Assembly (NCBI GenBank): GCA_958496175.1
Contig: OY292275.1
Coordinates: 57,985,701-58,049,700, forward strand
Length of the DNA: 64,000 nucleotides
Reading direction: 5' to 3'
DNA from: Sisyra terminalis
Taxonomy: Eukaryota; Arthropoda; Insecta; Neuroptera; Sisyridae
Positions 33,245-44,392 of the stretch are shown piece after piece. The translations under genes and the position numbers were made by a program. The stretch's first letter is position 1; each line of letters starts with the position of its first letter. The notes below the pieces were generated by a model. The model was not told the origin of the DNA. It searched no databases and worked only from the letters and a program-made list of their open reading frames with translations.

Positions 33245-35188
33245 CAATTAACCATAAAATTGAAAAAAAAAATATTGGACAAAATTCCATTAAACTTACC
33301 ACTTCATACTAGATTTTTACTATTTGGAATGAATAAAAACTTTAGTCCATCTAATTTTCTTGATGATATCGTTACATATTTTAGTAAACCTTGTATTTAA
33401 ATTACTTTGATTTTATATAATGAGAGTTACTAGAGCTTAGGAATCATAAAGCTTTAAGACATTGCGATATGCAAACAAATGTCTGGAAATATGATACAAT
33501 TTTGTAAACATAATACCTTTACTGCAACCAAATATTGTTGGCTAGAGAATATATGGCAATTGCATAATGAAGGCCGTTAAAAATATCAAATATCAACAAT
33601 TATTATCATTAAAATTTTACAAATTGGGGTTTGTTTTCAAGCAAAATATATTTGAAAGCAATGACGTCAAGCTCCAACAGTTTATTTATCAATTGAAAAA
33701 TAGTGATTTCCATAAAATTAATAAAAAAAATTGCTGAGGAATTTTCACTATGAAATGCTTTGGTTTTTGTGACAATTCATAAAATTATAGTATAAGACCG
33801 TAAAAATGTATTACTAAGCAATTTAATATTATAGGCTGTCTTGTACTAGAATGAAAGCTCAAAGTTAGCTTTGTCAAAAGCTTTATTCCTGGTAACAAAA
33901 ATTTCACTAAATTATATCAGATTTGCTTTTGTAAAATTTTTGATGATTATTTTACGAATTTTATTAGTTTGGCGTTCAAGTAAATTCTACTCTGCCTTAA
34001 AAATTTCTAGTACTGAAGCTGAAATAAAATTTTTAAGTTCTTATAGAAATAAAGTTTGCCAAACTATGGCATATCCTTCTCACTTTTGAATAATAGTTAA
34101 AAACTGGCGAAACTATTATTTAATAAGTGATAGCATTATTTAAATTCATATTTTATAAAAAGTTATTCTTAGTTTTACCTTTTTGGCAAGGTTCTAGAAA
34201 ATTGGCTAATAATTCTTACTTTAAAGTCGAAAATAAGAATAAAATATTCCGACTCATAAAAAAATTCGATGAAAGAATTGCAAGACTTTGTACATTCTTT
34301 GCGAACCGAAAACTTTCTGATAGAATACTACTTTTATAAAACTATAATTTTTCAACTTTTCTTGTGTAATAAAATCACATTCTTTCTTGTAATATAAGCT
34401 TGATATTTTATTGCAAAGACATAAACTTAATTGTCTTTTTTTCCCTTAAATTTTTTTTGTGGAACTAAATTAAGATATATATAATTGAAATGGTTTTATT
34501 AGTAAAAGAAATGAATACAATTGCTAAATATACAAGTGAGATGAACGATGGTAGAGTTAATGGTTAAGACGAAATATCGTAAAGCTTTAATAACTTCTTA
34601 AGTGGTATATAATTTAATTAATTGGATATTTCTCTCGTCGTAATAAAGAAATATTTTATCGAAAGAAACTGAGATAACTGACACATAAAGCATCAGTGGG
34701 AATTAAGCGTTTAATTTTTTAAAATATCATCTCGTTTCATGACATTTCCCACGGGACCATTACGTTAATGCACTTGATTAGTCCCGAAAAAGGATCGAAA
34801 CTGGCGGAGGACTTATGTCTACCTCACACATTATCCCGTAGTTCCGTTTTAGCCCCCCGTTCGCCCACTCTATATTTGTAATTCCGCTCTAAATATTTCA
34901 TACCGAAAATAGATGCTTACTCGAAGGGATGGCTCGTTATAAAGGTGTCTAAGGGTCGTAACAATGGGCACAACAACAAAACGCGTGGCGCATTTTCAAT
35001 TTAATAACGGGGGAAATTTAAATTTCTGTATCTTTTATGATACTTGAAAAGATATCCTCCAACGGCACTAATCAATTTGCATATTGAAGTTGCTCGAATT
35101 TCAAATGAAAAGTATTCTTATTTGTTTTAATTTGAAGGCTGGAAGAGAAAAGTAATTGATGTTACACTAGTTTCCGGGTCTCTTAATA
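33245..35188. other. Non-coding stretch, GC-richer at 34,740-35,000
   Basis: AT-rich with chance open frames (33,871, 34,127). The segment 34,740-35,000 is distinctly GC-richer (TTAGCCCCCCGTTCGCCC) with no open frame of note. It is a candidate constrained non-coding element. Confidence 0.4.
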
Positions 35189-35289
35189 CAGGGTGAACAA
35201 TTTAAGATTTGAAATTTCATTTAACTGTTTAAAAAAAGACCAATTATATTTTTTTTTCAAATTTTTGGTTTTATTAGAAAGATAGAAAC

Positions 35290-35750
35290 TTTAAATTTAT
35301 AAATAAAATGCTATTTTGTTTAGATGGCCTCAACTTTTGGCTTTACAGTAGCCAATTTGGTTGACCCAATATTTCAGTAAATTTTTGATTGCTTGGGGCT
35401 TTACCTCATCAATAGTAATATAAGTTTTATGCTTCAAGGCGTCAGATGTTTCCAAAAGATTCCCATAATATTTCATTTTAACAATTTACACAAGAAATGG
35501 TTCAATGGGCTTAAATTTTTGCTTCTTAACAGCCAATTGACTACAGAATTTTGGCTTATGCAATTTTCTAAAAAAAAAACAAAAAATTGCTTTTTTTATT
35601 AACTGTGTGGCAAGTTTCACCATCTTAGTGGAATAAAATGTCACCTAAGTGGTCTTCTTTAATTTTTGGAGTCAAAAATTTGTTCAGCATGGCTCAATAA
35701 CGCTGGGTATTGACGGTAACGGTGGAAAACTTTGCGCATGTTCAATGAAA
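35290..35750 (-). pseudogene. Mariner-type DDE transposase, C-terminal half
   Basis: The minus strand from about 35,735 reads TVTVNTQRY, AMLNKFLTPKIKEDHLGDIL, DGETCHTV, and after frame changes KHKTYITIDEVKPQAIKN and GYCKAKS then GHLNK. These track the VTVNxERY, QQDGATxHTA, TIDELK and VDYCKASRGGHLN blocks of a large arthropod DDE transposase family. The catalytic-region Asp of QQDGA survives as DGE. Stops and frameshifts are frequent, so no function is possible. Confidence 0.75.
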
Positions 35751-37625
35751 ATTGATCCATTGATGAGAATACAATAACTAAGAAATATTTTGATGCTTTT
35801 TGGCATTCAAAAATTCTGAGAAAAAAAAATATCGTTTGGATAATTTTGCAGGCAAACCTTATGTCAGTTGTGTTAACTTGCCTTTTAGAGCTTTTCTTAT
35901 TAAATTTTTTGTTGTATTAAATTTCTTATTAAATTATTAAACATATTAAAATTTCGATTCTTTGTGATTGATTGATGTTTTTCGCCGCTAATTTATTTTC
36001 TCGGGAAAAGCGATTTGAAACCAAAGTTTGATTTGGGTTATTTTTCAAATATTGAATTTTCCAAAACTTTTTTTCATCATTAATTGGAGTTTATTGTTAC
36101 TTGAGAGTTTTGAAAGAAATAGTTTTATCACTCGCATATATAATATTCACTGCTTACTTTCAAAAGTTTTAAAGCTTCAATTTTGGAGAATTGTCCAAAT
36201 AGAGCATTTTTTTCACGAGCATTTCACGGGAAAATAAGTAAACAATAAAATTGTTTCCAGTTGAATTCTTTAGCAACAAAAAACACCAATTAATGGTGAA
36301 GAAAAGTTTTTTGGAAACCCCAATACTTGAAAAATGATCTAAATCGAGCTTTTTCTTTAATCAGTGTTTTTTGAGAAAATATGTAAGTTAACATATAAAA
36401 TTATTTCTTTAGGAACTCCCAAAACGACAAAAAAACGCCAATTAATGGGGCAATTATTTTACGAAATTTCATTATTTGGAAAATGACACAAAATGAGCTT
36501 TTACTTCAAATGGCTATTCAATGGCTTCAAATGGCCAGGAAAATAAACAATCTAGAGCTTTTTGATTTAGATTTGCTCTAAAATATGCAAGTTAGTGGAA
36601 TCAACTGTTACCTAAGTGATCTTCTTTAATTTTTGGAGTCAAAAATTTGTATGGCTCGATAACACTGGACATTGACGGTAACGGTGGCTCTTAGCTCATA
36701 TTCAATGAAAATTAATCCATTCATGAGAAAAGTTAGCAATACAATAACAACGAATTATTTTGGTGCTTTTTGTCGTTCCTAAGTTCTAGAAAAAAAATTA
36801 AGGGTCGCATATTTTTCAGGCAAACCTGGCTAGTAGGTAGTGGTAACTTGGTTTTAAGAGCTTTTCTATAAATATTAAAATTTCGATTCTTTGCGCCATT
36901 GATTGGTGCTTTTTTGTCGCTAGTTTATTTTCTCGGGAAAAGCTATTTAAAGGGAAAGCTTGATTGAGCTCATTTTTCAAATATTGGAATTTCGAAAAAA
37001 AGTTTTTTTGTCGTTTGAAGGTTCCGAAAGAAATACCGTAATAGCTTGCATATTTTATTGACAAACACTATTTAAAAAAAAGCTCAATTTGTGTTATTTT
37101 CAAATATTAAATATTCCCAAACTTTTTTTCACCATTAATTGTTCTTTTTCTGTTACTCGGGGGTTGGAAAGAAATAATTTTATCACTCGCATATTCGCTG
37201 TTTCCTTTCATAAGTTTTAAAGCTTCAATATTGGAGAAATGTCCAAACACAGCTTTTTCTTGTTAGACCATTTCTCGGGCAAATAATTAAACAATAAAAT
37301 TGTTTCCTGCAGAATTCTTGAGCGACAAAATAACCCTGATTAATGGTGAAAAAAAGTTTTGGAAAATTCAATATTTGAAAAATAATTAAAATCGAGCTTT
37401 TTCTTTAATCAGTGTTTATTAAGGAATTATGTAAATAAACATATGAAGTTATTTCTTTTGGAACTCTCAAAACGACAAAAAAACGCCAATTAATGGAGAA
37501 ATTTTTTTTTCGAAATTTCTTTATTTGGAAAATGACCCTAAATAAGCTTTTTCTTCAAAAGGCTATTCCCAGGAAAATAAACATTCTAGAGCTTTATGCT
37601 CTAGATTTTCTCAAAAATATGTAAG
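35638..37625. repeat. Two tandem copies of a roughly 970-bp unit with internal sub-repeats
   Basis: CACCTAAGTGGTCTTC at 35,642 recurs as TACCTAAGTGATCTTC at 36,609. Each unit then has, in order, GACGGTAACGGTGG, ATTTTCTCGGGAAAAG, ATTAATGGTGAA, AACGACAAAAAAACGCCAA and AATAAACA(A/T)TCTAGAGCTTT. Within a unit, blocks around AATTAATGG recur both directly and inverted. Part of the transposase frame is included in the duplication. Confidence 0.8.
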
Positions 37626-37639
37626 TGAAAACGGGTTGT

Positions 37640-37805
37640 TTTATGCATTAACTTTTCAATTTTATGAAATTGATCCACAGATTGGGGATGAATGCAAATT
37701 TTTTTGACCAAATTCCTAACGGACATTTTTCACAGTAGGGGTACAAAATTCACTACTTTGGAAGTAAGTTTTCGATATTTGCCTACTTTTCTTAAGCGTT
37801 AAGAG
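37640..37805 (-). pseudogene. Mariner-type transposase, N-terminal remnant
   Basis: The minus-strand frame starting at an ATG near 37,816 reads MELLTLKKSRQISKTYFQSS, then TVKNVR, stop, EFGQKNLHSSPICGSIS. This resembles the N-terminal helix-turn-helix region (FTxxQRxxIVxxYxxxxS, TVRxFRxxFG) of the family whose C-terminal half lies at 35,290-35,750. Confidence 0.6.
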
Positions 37806-37911
37806 TTCCATTTTGGAAAAATTCAACTCTTTAACTAAATTTTACTTATACCACTTGCGGTCCAAATAACAGGTAGTTTAAATTCCAAGCATCACATGGC
37901 ACACTCTATAT

Positions 37912-39496
37912 AAAAACTAGTCAAAATTATTAATGTTAAAAACTAGCAAATTCTGTGTCGAAAAATATTTTCCCGTGATAATTTATTGTCTAAATATTCG
38001 AATGACTTATTGGAACTTATTTTCAAAATATTTTTCAATGTTCAAAACGCCTACTCATCTAGCAACCAACAAACGTGGCTGTTTTACAGTCTATTTTCTT
38101 TTTAACCAGGGAAAGAAAATTGGTGAAAAAGGCAATATTTCATGTTTGTTTTCTTACGTATAAATCATAAAGCGATATTTTTTACTTTCTCGTCTTAGCG
38201 TCGAAAATTTTCAATTCATTTCCTAAAGGTATCGTTAATGTCTTGAATGTTGGTTTTAGATATGGAAACTTACGACTAGTCCAACTAAATTATTCCATGA
38301 AGACTTCTTAGTCGATTTAACTTGGATTAAGTAAATATAAGTGGAGGAAAAGTGTGTGTGATGGAATTATGATGATAAATGATACTTTTTCCAAGTGTTT
38401 TATCATGTAAATGCTTGGAATTTGTTTAATCCACCCTTGTTCTATAAACATTTAACAAATCTTTCTTTTTGCCACTTTTTTTCTTATAACAAAATCGCTA
38501 AAGCGATTACAATGAAATTCAATTTGATTGAACAATAGCTTTATAACACTTTAGGACTTTATCAGTTCTTAAGCTTTTATTAATTCGTAAGCCGACCTAT
38601 AAAAACATGATTCATCCCTTTAAGATCTGCAATCTGCAGAAACAAAGCTATTTTAGACCAAGAAAGTATGAGAAATTTCCATTCATAAACCAATTTATGA
38701 AAATAGAATTTTAATCATGAATGAGAAGTTGAGTACTGTAATTTTTTTCAAATAATAATCACAAATGTTTTATGGTTGGAAAAAAAAATAATTCAGTGAA
38801 TTATCAAAACGAAATATGTACTTTCCAGTAAATTTTCTAATAATAGCCACCCGTTCGTATATAGTTCCACGAAAACAAGCATCATTTCTACTTTTCCCGA
38901 CAATGAACTTTGGTGGAAAATGCACCTCCTGCTGGTCGGCTGGGCGGTTAAAATTGAATTTCCATTAAGACACTATCTTACCTCGTCACACCCACTCCAC
39001 ACACATATAAGACGATCTCGTTTCGAATGTAGTCATTTGAAAAATGCATTTCCTCTCCAAACTACTTAGAATGTTTTTAGCCGTTTTACGGTTTCGCATA
39101 AATCTCGGGAGCGCGATTTTTTAAAACGATTTAAACGTCCAATTTAACACTCTAAATACAGAGATTTCACGGCTTGACGTAGGTAAATGTGCATATGAAC
39201 CAGACGCCATCGCCGAAGAAACGGGGAAACGAGGGAAAAATGGCCACGAAGAGGGCACAGCCACGAATTACAAAGTTTAAAATTTATTTTCGGTCGTAAA
39301 TTTTATTTAAAGACGAATTTTCTGATTTGAATAATAGTATAAAAATCGCTATGTACCATATTATTGCATACGTTCGCGAAATATTTTCGGAATGAAAAGA
39401 AAGTTAAGGAAAATATATTTGTTTCAAAGATGCAAAGTTCAAATTCAGACATAACTTGCACAGGATTTTTATAGGAACTATTATTATGTAATTATA
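37912..39496. other. Non-coding stretch, GC-richer at 38,880-39,260
   Basis: No exon recognised. The 380-bp island at 38,880-39,260 is CG-containing and unique in the window. It is noted as a possible constrained non-coding element. Confidence 0.4.
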
Positions 39497-40110
39497 CTAG
39501 CTGATCCCCGCGACTTCGTCTGCGTAACGTATTTTATTTTTCTTATTTCTTTTACGAAAAATATAATCATACTTAAAAACACTATTTTGTCAAATTTAAA
39601 AAGACACATTTAATAAACTGTTGCAAAGAATAAAAAAGTTCTATGTAATAATCAATTAATTTTCAAAAAATATTTATAAATATCTAAAAAGAGTAAGTTC
39701 AATTGCGTATACCTACGGTAGGTATACCTACCGTGAACCAAATAATCCGTAAATCAATCAGCATCTATACATAAATAAAAAATATCGCCAAGTTCAATAA
39801 ATTCGGGTGTTAATTATGACTAAAAAAAGTCGAAAGTTATCAAAATACTCGCGTCAAAATAACGCCATCTCACTGTTTCGATTCCCGAATTAACCTTTTT
39901 CCAAAAATTATTACACTATGTACAAATGTACAACACAACCGCAAAATTGAAATTTGAACAATTGCACGAAACCCAGTTCTTCCATAATCATGTACAACCA
40001 TTATGTATCTATAAAATTATTATTCAAATATCTGAATTTCAACGATATACTTAAACCATATTGGATAGTCAAGAGTTTACCATACACGATTTGGCGTATG
40101 TCTTTTGCTC
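39497..40110 (-). mobile_element. Non-autonomous Helitron, copy 1
   Basis: On the minus strand the element ends in a GC hairpin (CGCAGACGAAGTCGCG), then GGGGATCAG and CTAG immediately before T, the standard Helitron 3' end. It matches copy 3 (55,650-56,284) over about 600 bp, and the terminal 380 bp also match copy 2. It contains the palindrome CGGTAGGTATACCTACCG. The 5' end is not clear. Confidence 0.8.
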
Positions 40111-40388
40111 TGGAAGAGAATTTTAAATTTCTTTTATCATTATGACAATATGATTATTTATTATTTATCATTATGATGATTTCTGGCTGGAATTGCGAAT
40201 TTTTTTCGTGATTCCTTTCATGCACTTGCAAATAAAAGATATTGTGCCTCCCCCCCCAAGAAAAAAAGATATAGATGAAAAAATGTTGTGTATCTTGGGA
40301 GTTCTATTATTGTTTTTACCAACTGTACCGTATTAAAATGAATGGACAATGATTGTTTTTTAACAAGGTTAAAGCGATTATTTACGAA

Positions 40389-40427
40389 CGCCTGAGGAAG
40401 GCTCAATAACCGGGCCGAAACGTCGCG
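40389..40427 (+). ncRNA. Minimal hammerhead ribozyme motif, solitary, intact core
   Basis: CGC, CTGAGGA, stem II GGCTC/GGGCC (one U-G pair), GAA, ACGT, C, GCG. Stem I CGC/GCG and the palindromic stem III are kept. The predicted cut is after GUC. No inverted partner was seen nearby, unlike the other copies. Confidence 0.72.
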
Positions 40428-40793
40428 GATGTAATAAATAGTTTTGACTGAATATTATTGATCCTAATCCTCTGAATATTGTTTACCAATTAATCATCAT
40501 TGAGGATCTGAAACTTTACAATAATTTTTAAGATATGTTCTCTTTTTTTTTAACTAGTAAAAATCGTGATCGTAAATCATAATTTGTATCGTAAGTGCTT
40601 GATTCGCTACGATTTCGGACGTTATTTACAGATTTGTAAAATGAAGTACTAGTAGTTTTAAAACTAAATCAGTCAATTGGGTTGGTAACCTACCATTTGG
40701 GACTTTGTCCTTTTAGGTATCCCAAAAGTATCAATTTTCTTAAATTGTAGTCATTTGTGTAATGTGTCCGAAAAACTTTAAAACAGCGGTCTC

Positions 40794-40994
40794 TAAAGTT
40801 GACTGGGCTCCGACCCATCTAACAAAAATTTCCAACCTTGGGACCCACCTCTTAACTGTCTTAGAAAAAATTAGCTATAATTATGGGTAATACTATTGGA
40901 AATATCAAACTTATTACCTTCTTTTTTTATTAATGCTTTATACAGTAGTAAATCATCCCTTAGGACCCACTCAATATGCACTCGTGACCCACTG
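40794..40994. mobile_element. hAT-like miniature element
   Basis: It starts CAGCGGTCTCTAAAGT and ends GTGACCCACTG, with interior GGACCCAC phrases typical of 'CAGxGG...CCxCTG' hAT miniatures. It is inserted in a LINE fragment, whose AKSTKNKLS frame runs up to its edge. No 8-bp duplication survives. Confidence 0.55.
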
Positions 40995-41430
40995 GTGGAT
41001 AATTTATTCTTTGTACTTTTAGCCATCCCTACTTCCTCTTCCTATGTAACTCAATTCTAGTGGTCTAAAATTTAGGATCTATGGAGAGTGTTATTGAAAT
41101 TAACGATCATAATTTTGGTTTTCTTTGATTCAGTTTAAGGCCACATTTATTGCTCTCGAAGATATCTAAAATTTTCATTTCTGACGCAATTATCAAAGTT
41201 TTATCATCTACACATCTTAAGTTTGTCTTCTTGTTATTTGAAATTGAAATTCCTTTTTCCTACTCATTCAGTATTTTCCTCATTATGTATTCTCCTTAGT
41301 AATTGAAACGATCTAGAGAGAAATAAACAACTCTTCAGGTTGTAATTGATTTGTATATTATTAATATACTGGCTATCAGGATTGTAGTCCCTTTATCCAA
41401 TTTTATGGCAGGAATCTAGCATAGAAAAGA
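40995..41430 (-). pseudogene. LINE reverse transcriptase fragment with GEYIMR and DD box
   Basis: The minus strand reads GEYIMRKILNE, stop (Trp expected), EKGISISNNKKTNLRCVDDK then TLIIASEMKILDIFESN, KCGLKLNQRK, and after frame changes EEEVGMAKSTKNKLS. This tracks the EYIMR, ISIGGRRITNLRYADDTTLIA and GLKLNxxKTK blocks of a common arthropod non-LTR reverse transcriptase. The catalytic box is altered to CVDD and several stops are present. It belongs to a different LINE lineage from the Jockey fragments. Confidence 0.78.
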
Positions 41431-41610
41431 ACACTCCCATTGATGTTCCTTCAAAAAAGCAGAATGGAAACATTATTTTTGTGCATACAATATATAGAAT
41501 ATATTGCGGTCTAATTTATGTAGTATAATTTAATATAATAATATACAAAAATCGTACCATAAACATTAATTTGAGCAGAAGTTCAAACAAAAATATTCGT
41601 GACGTATTGC

Positions 41611-41651
41611 CCAGATACGTATTTCGATTGCCAAGCAATCTTTCTCAGTGG
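41611..41651 (-). ncRNA. Hammerhead-like motif with altered core, left arm
   Basis: Mirror copy of the 41,771 motif: CCA, CTGAGAA, stem II GATTGC/GCAATC, GAA, ATACGTAT, C, TGG. The core has A where G8 is required. Confidence 0.55.
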
Positions 41652-41770
41652 TCATCAAGTAGTTTGGATCACTCCGTAACTGCTTTGTGATGATTCACGT
41701 ATGAACCATTACATATGAACCACGTGAATCATCACAAAGCAGTTACGGAGTGATCCAAACTACTTGATGA

Positions 41771-41811
41771 CCACTGAGAAAGATTGCTTGGCAATCGAAA
41801 TACGTATCTGG
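41771..41811 (+). ncRNA. Hammerhead-like motif with altered core, right arm
   Basis: CCA, CTGAGAA, stem II GATTGC/GCAATC, GAA, the 8-base palindrome ATACGTAT as stem III, C, TGG. CCA and TGG form stem I. The catalytic G8 of CTGANGA is A, so cleavage is unlikely even though the fold is well kept. Confidence 0.58.
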
Positions 41812-41907
41812 GCAATACGTCACGAATATTTTTGTTTGAACTTCTGTTCAAATTTATGTTTATTTTTTTCTTGTTTCCATAGAAAATTGAACCGCAATAT
41901 ATTCTAT

Positions 41908-41909
<2 letters not shown>

Positions 41910-41960
<51 letters not shown>
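41910..41960. repeat. (TA)n microsatellite
   Basis: An uninterrupted run of TA dinucleotides of about 50 bases, just outside the Penelope-type palindrome. Confidence 0.95.
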
Positions 41961-41963
<3 letters not shown>

Positions 41964-42101
41964 TATTTATTACTATATATAACTGTTCAAAGTCAGCGAA
42001 AAAATCTTATTTTGATTAAACATTATTTTTGTGTTAAAGTTTTATTTATTGGGTCTATCACTTTATGACATTACTGTATGGATGAATATTTGGTTCTAAA
42101 C

Positions 42102-42290
42102 CAGGGGTAGGCTCCTTTTTTCATAATCGGGCTAATTTTCAATTTTCATAAAAATGATTTAACCCCTGCGTTATCAGGTGGAATAGATCAAAGATCCCTA
42201 CCAAATTGTATGTGAAAATCAATGTAAAATTGTTTTTCGATCAAATTAAGGACCGAAGTAGGTCCACGGATCGGGAGTTGCCCATCACTG
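42102..42290. mobile_element. hAT-like miniature element, 189 bp
   Basis: It starts CAGGGGTAGGC and ends GCCCATCACTG. It is flanked by TTCTAAAC and GTCTAAAC, an 8-bp target duplication with one mismatch. No coding capacity. Confidence 0.82.
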
Positions 42291-42298
42291 GTCTAAAC

Positions 42299-43818
42299 TC
42301 AAATTGATGGTCTGGTAGATTTGTATAATGTTAACCGTTTTTCCTTTAGAGCAATCTTTCAAACAATTTGATTATTTATGGAAAGAGGCTAATAGATCTG
42401 TTAAATCCTTGGTAGAATTTTTAGCAGGTTTGGACCTCATGATAATTTATGTTATGGCTTCTTTTAGGAGAAATTGCTCCAGTGTCTTCAAGCCGTGGAA
42501 AACTTTCAACAAAATTTTCCCTAATTGACGAAATCAAACTCCTTTTAGTTATCCATAAAACAGAAGACCCCTGAAATGTTGAATTTGCGGCATTTGCCGT
42601 AAGAAATAACCGAATTAATTCAGCAATTTAAATGCCCTAATACTAAACGAACAAATATTTTACTTTCCATACAAGTTTTTTTTTTGGGGGGGAATTGAAC
42701 AAAAAACACTTTAATAAATTCAGGTAAATAAAGCAATCGTGAAGTTCATTATAATTTTCTTTAAAGAAAAAGGTTTCATCCACTTAATGAGGCGATTTTC
42801 CATACCGGAAAACCCGTCGATCTCAACAAACTCGACAATATTAAAATATTCAAATTTAATACACCAAACTTTTCTCTATCATTAAAAACATATCCCAACC
42901 AGAACGTCAAAGCACAGCGCTCAAAAAATTCACCTCCCTATACACATATATATTCACTTTACCTCAATAATTTCCATAATAAACGAATATTTAGACGAAA
43001 AGAATATCATAAATCAACCGTTTGTCGTTTGTACCTCATCGCTCGGTTTACTCGCCCCGTTTGAACCCGTTTTATGCGGGGCATAAGACGCAAAAAAGCC
43101 GGGGACAATGTTTAATCAGGCGGAAAATTTAAAAAGGACTTTGATAGTATCGAAAAATAAAGAAATTTTCTGTGCTCGTCGTCTAAATGGATGAAATATG
43201 AGTCGATCGAATCGCACTATCACATACGTATATGTATATATTTAAGAGTATGGGGGAGAAAATGTTAAAGAAAACTCATCATTTTGTGCCGCATGCAACT
43301 TTTTATGATCGAATAATAAAATTAAGTGAAGTGAATAGTTCATAATAATATTATTGCCCCTTGTATCTGTCTCGTTTTATTTGAAGTCATATCGTTCTTT
43401 CGTTCAAAAAAAAAAAAAGGAAAATTATTTCTTTCATCGAATAAAACCAACGTTTTTCTTTTTCAAATTAAAATTGTAGAGTGTTTTTTTTTGCAGAAGT
43501 CTATAATGTTGAGTGATTTCTTCTTTTAACAACATTATAAAATTGATTTGATTAATTTTATAGATCTTCCACATTAAAATGCGAGCTTTTGATAAAATGT
43601 AGTTTTATTATAAAATTTTAACAAAAATTTTATGTGGAATTAAAACCTTTTTTAGTTTTCCATTGAAAAATAATATTCTATAAATAAAATTTTGAAAAAT
43701 TTTATTTATCGCGTGCAGCAATGCAATTTCCGACCCTCTCAAGTCTTATCTATATTACCGTCGATATAAACTTAATGCATTTCAAGTTCATCGAAAAATT
43801 TAACGAGTCCTCATAAAC
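42299..43818. other. Non-coding stretch, GC-richer at 43,010-43,200
   Basis: No exon recognised. The patch 43,010-43,200 (CTCGCCCCGTTTGAACCCG) is unique in the window. The open frame at 42,328 is unsupported. Confidence 0.4.
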
Positions 43819-44392
43819 GAGGAACGATCGAAAATATTTCTCAGAAAATTTGTTGAAATTTTAAACTTCCATTAAATAAGAAAAGGTCATTTTCCCATCC
43901 ATTTCACCATTATCATCTTCCCATAAAATATTTAGTTATTGTCTCAAATCTTCCCACCCCTATACAAATATATTCTTTTTTGGTATAAAAATTCCTCATT
44001 ATGTATTCTCCCCAGTAATTTAAACGATCTAGAGAGAAATAAACAACTCTTCAGGTTGTAAAGGTCAAAGAATGTTGGTTTCCTATTCTTATTTTGGTCA
44101 TATTGTTGTAGAGATTTTTTTTTATATTGGTTATTAATAAACTGACAATCAGGATTGTAGTCTTTTTATCCAATTTTATTGGAGGAATCTAGCATGGTAG
44201 AGGAACGATCAAAAATATTTCTCAGAAAATTTCTTAAAATTTTAAACTTCCACTGACATCAAATAAGAAAAGTTCATTTTCCCATCCACACCACTATCGT
44301 CTTCCCATAAAACATTTAGTTATTGTCTCGTCTGCTCATCAACCCTTTCCACCCCTATAAAAATATATCCTTTTTTGATATATAAAAATTCC
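43819..44392. repeat. Direct duplication of about 180 bp flanking a LINE scrap
   Basis: 43,819-43,995 and 44,200-44,392 are direct copies (GAGGAACGATC, AATATTTCTCAGAAAATTT, CATTTTCCCATCCA, ATTTAGTTATTGTCTC, CCACCCCTATA). The right copy has an extra TGACATC and a longer CTGCTCATCAACC. Between them lies a 204-bp piece homologous to 41,277-41,430. Confidence 0.85.
43996..44199 (-). pseudogene. LINE reverse transcriptase scrap between duplicated flanks
   Basis: It matches the upstream part of the 41-kb LINE fragment (GATCTAGAGAGAAATAAACA, CAGGATTGTAGTC, AATCTAGCATGG), with an extra about 50 bp (GGTCAAAGAATGTTGG...). Neither the LINE 5' nor 3' end is present. Confidence 0.7.

Larger units (their letters stand above)
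35189..37911 (-). mobile_element. Mariner-superfamily-like DNA transposon, enlarged and decayed
   Basis: The ends TACAGGGTGAACAATTTAAG (35,188) and, on the other strand, TATAGAGTGTGCCATGTGAT (37,911) are a weak inverted match. Transposase N-terminal remnants lie at the right and C-terminal remnants at the left, giving a minus-strand element. The middle 1.9 kb is occupied by tandemly duplicated sequence instead of the expected roughly 0.6 kb of coding sequence. Confidence 0.6.
41496..41905. mobile_element. Penelope-type palindrome at 41.7 kb
   Basis: Near-perfect inverted arms at 41,575-41,704 and 41,728-41,857 (ATATTCGTGACGTATTGCCC and partner) are enclosed by a second inverted match, AGAATATATTGCGGT (41,496) and ACCGCAATATATTCT (41,891). 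A hammerhead-like motif is in each arm. The 72-residue open frame at 41,764 is an artefact of this palindrome plus the adjacent TA run. Confidence 0.82.

Noticed and set aside
33103..33400. Overlapping 69- and 70-residue frames similar to one at 32,402-32,602
   Set aside because: The similarity comes from the two arms of a fold-back element, not from duplicated genes.
41764..41982. 72-residue open frame ending in a run of I-Y repeats
   Set aside because: Produced by one arm of a palindrome plus a TA microsatellite; no protein-like content.
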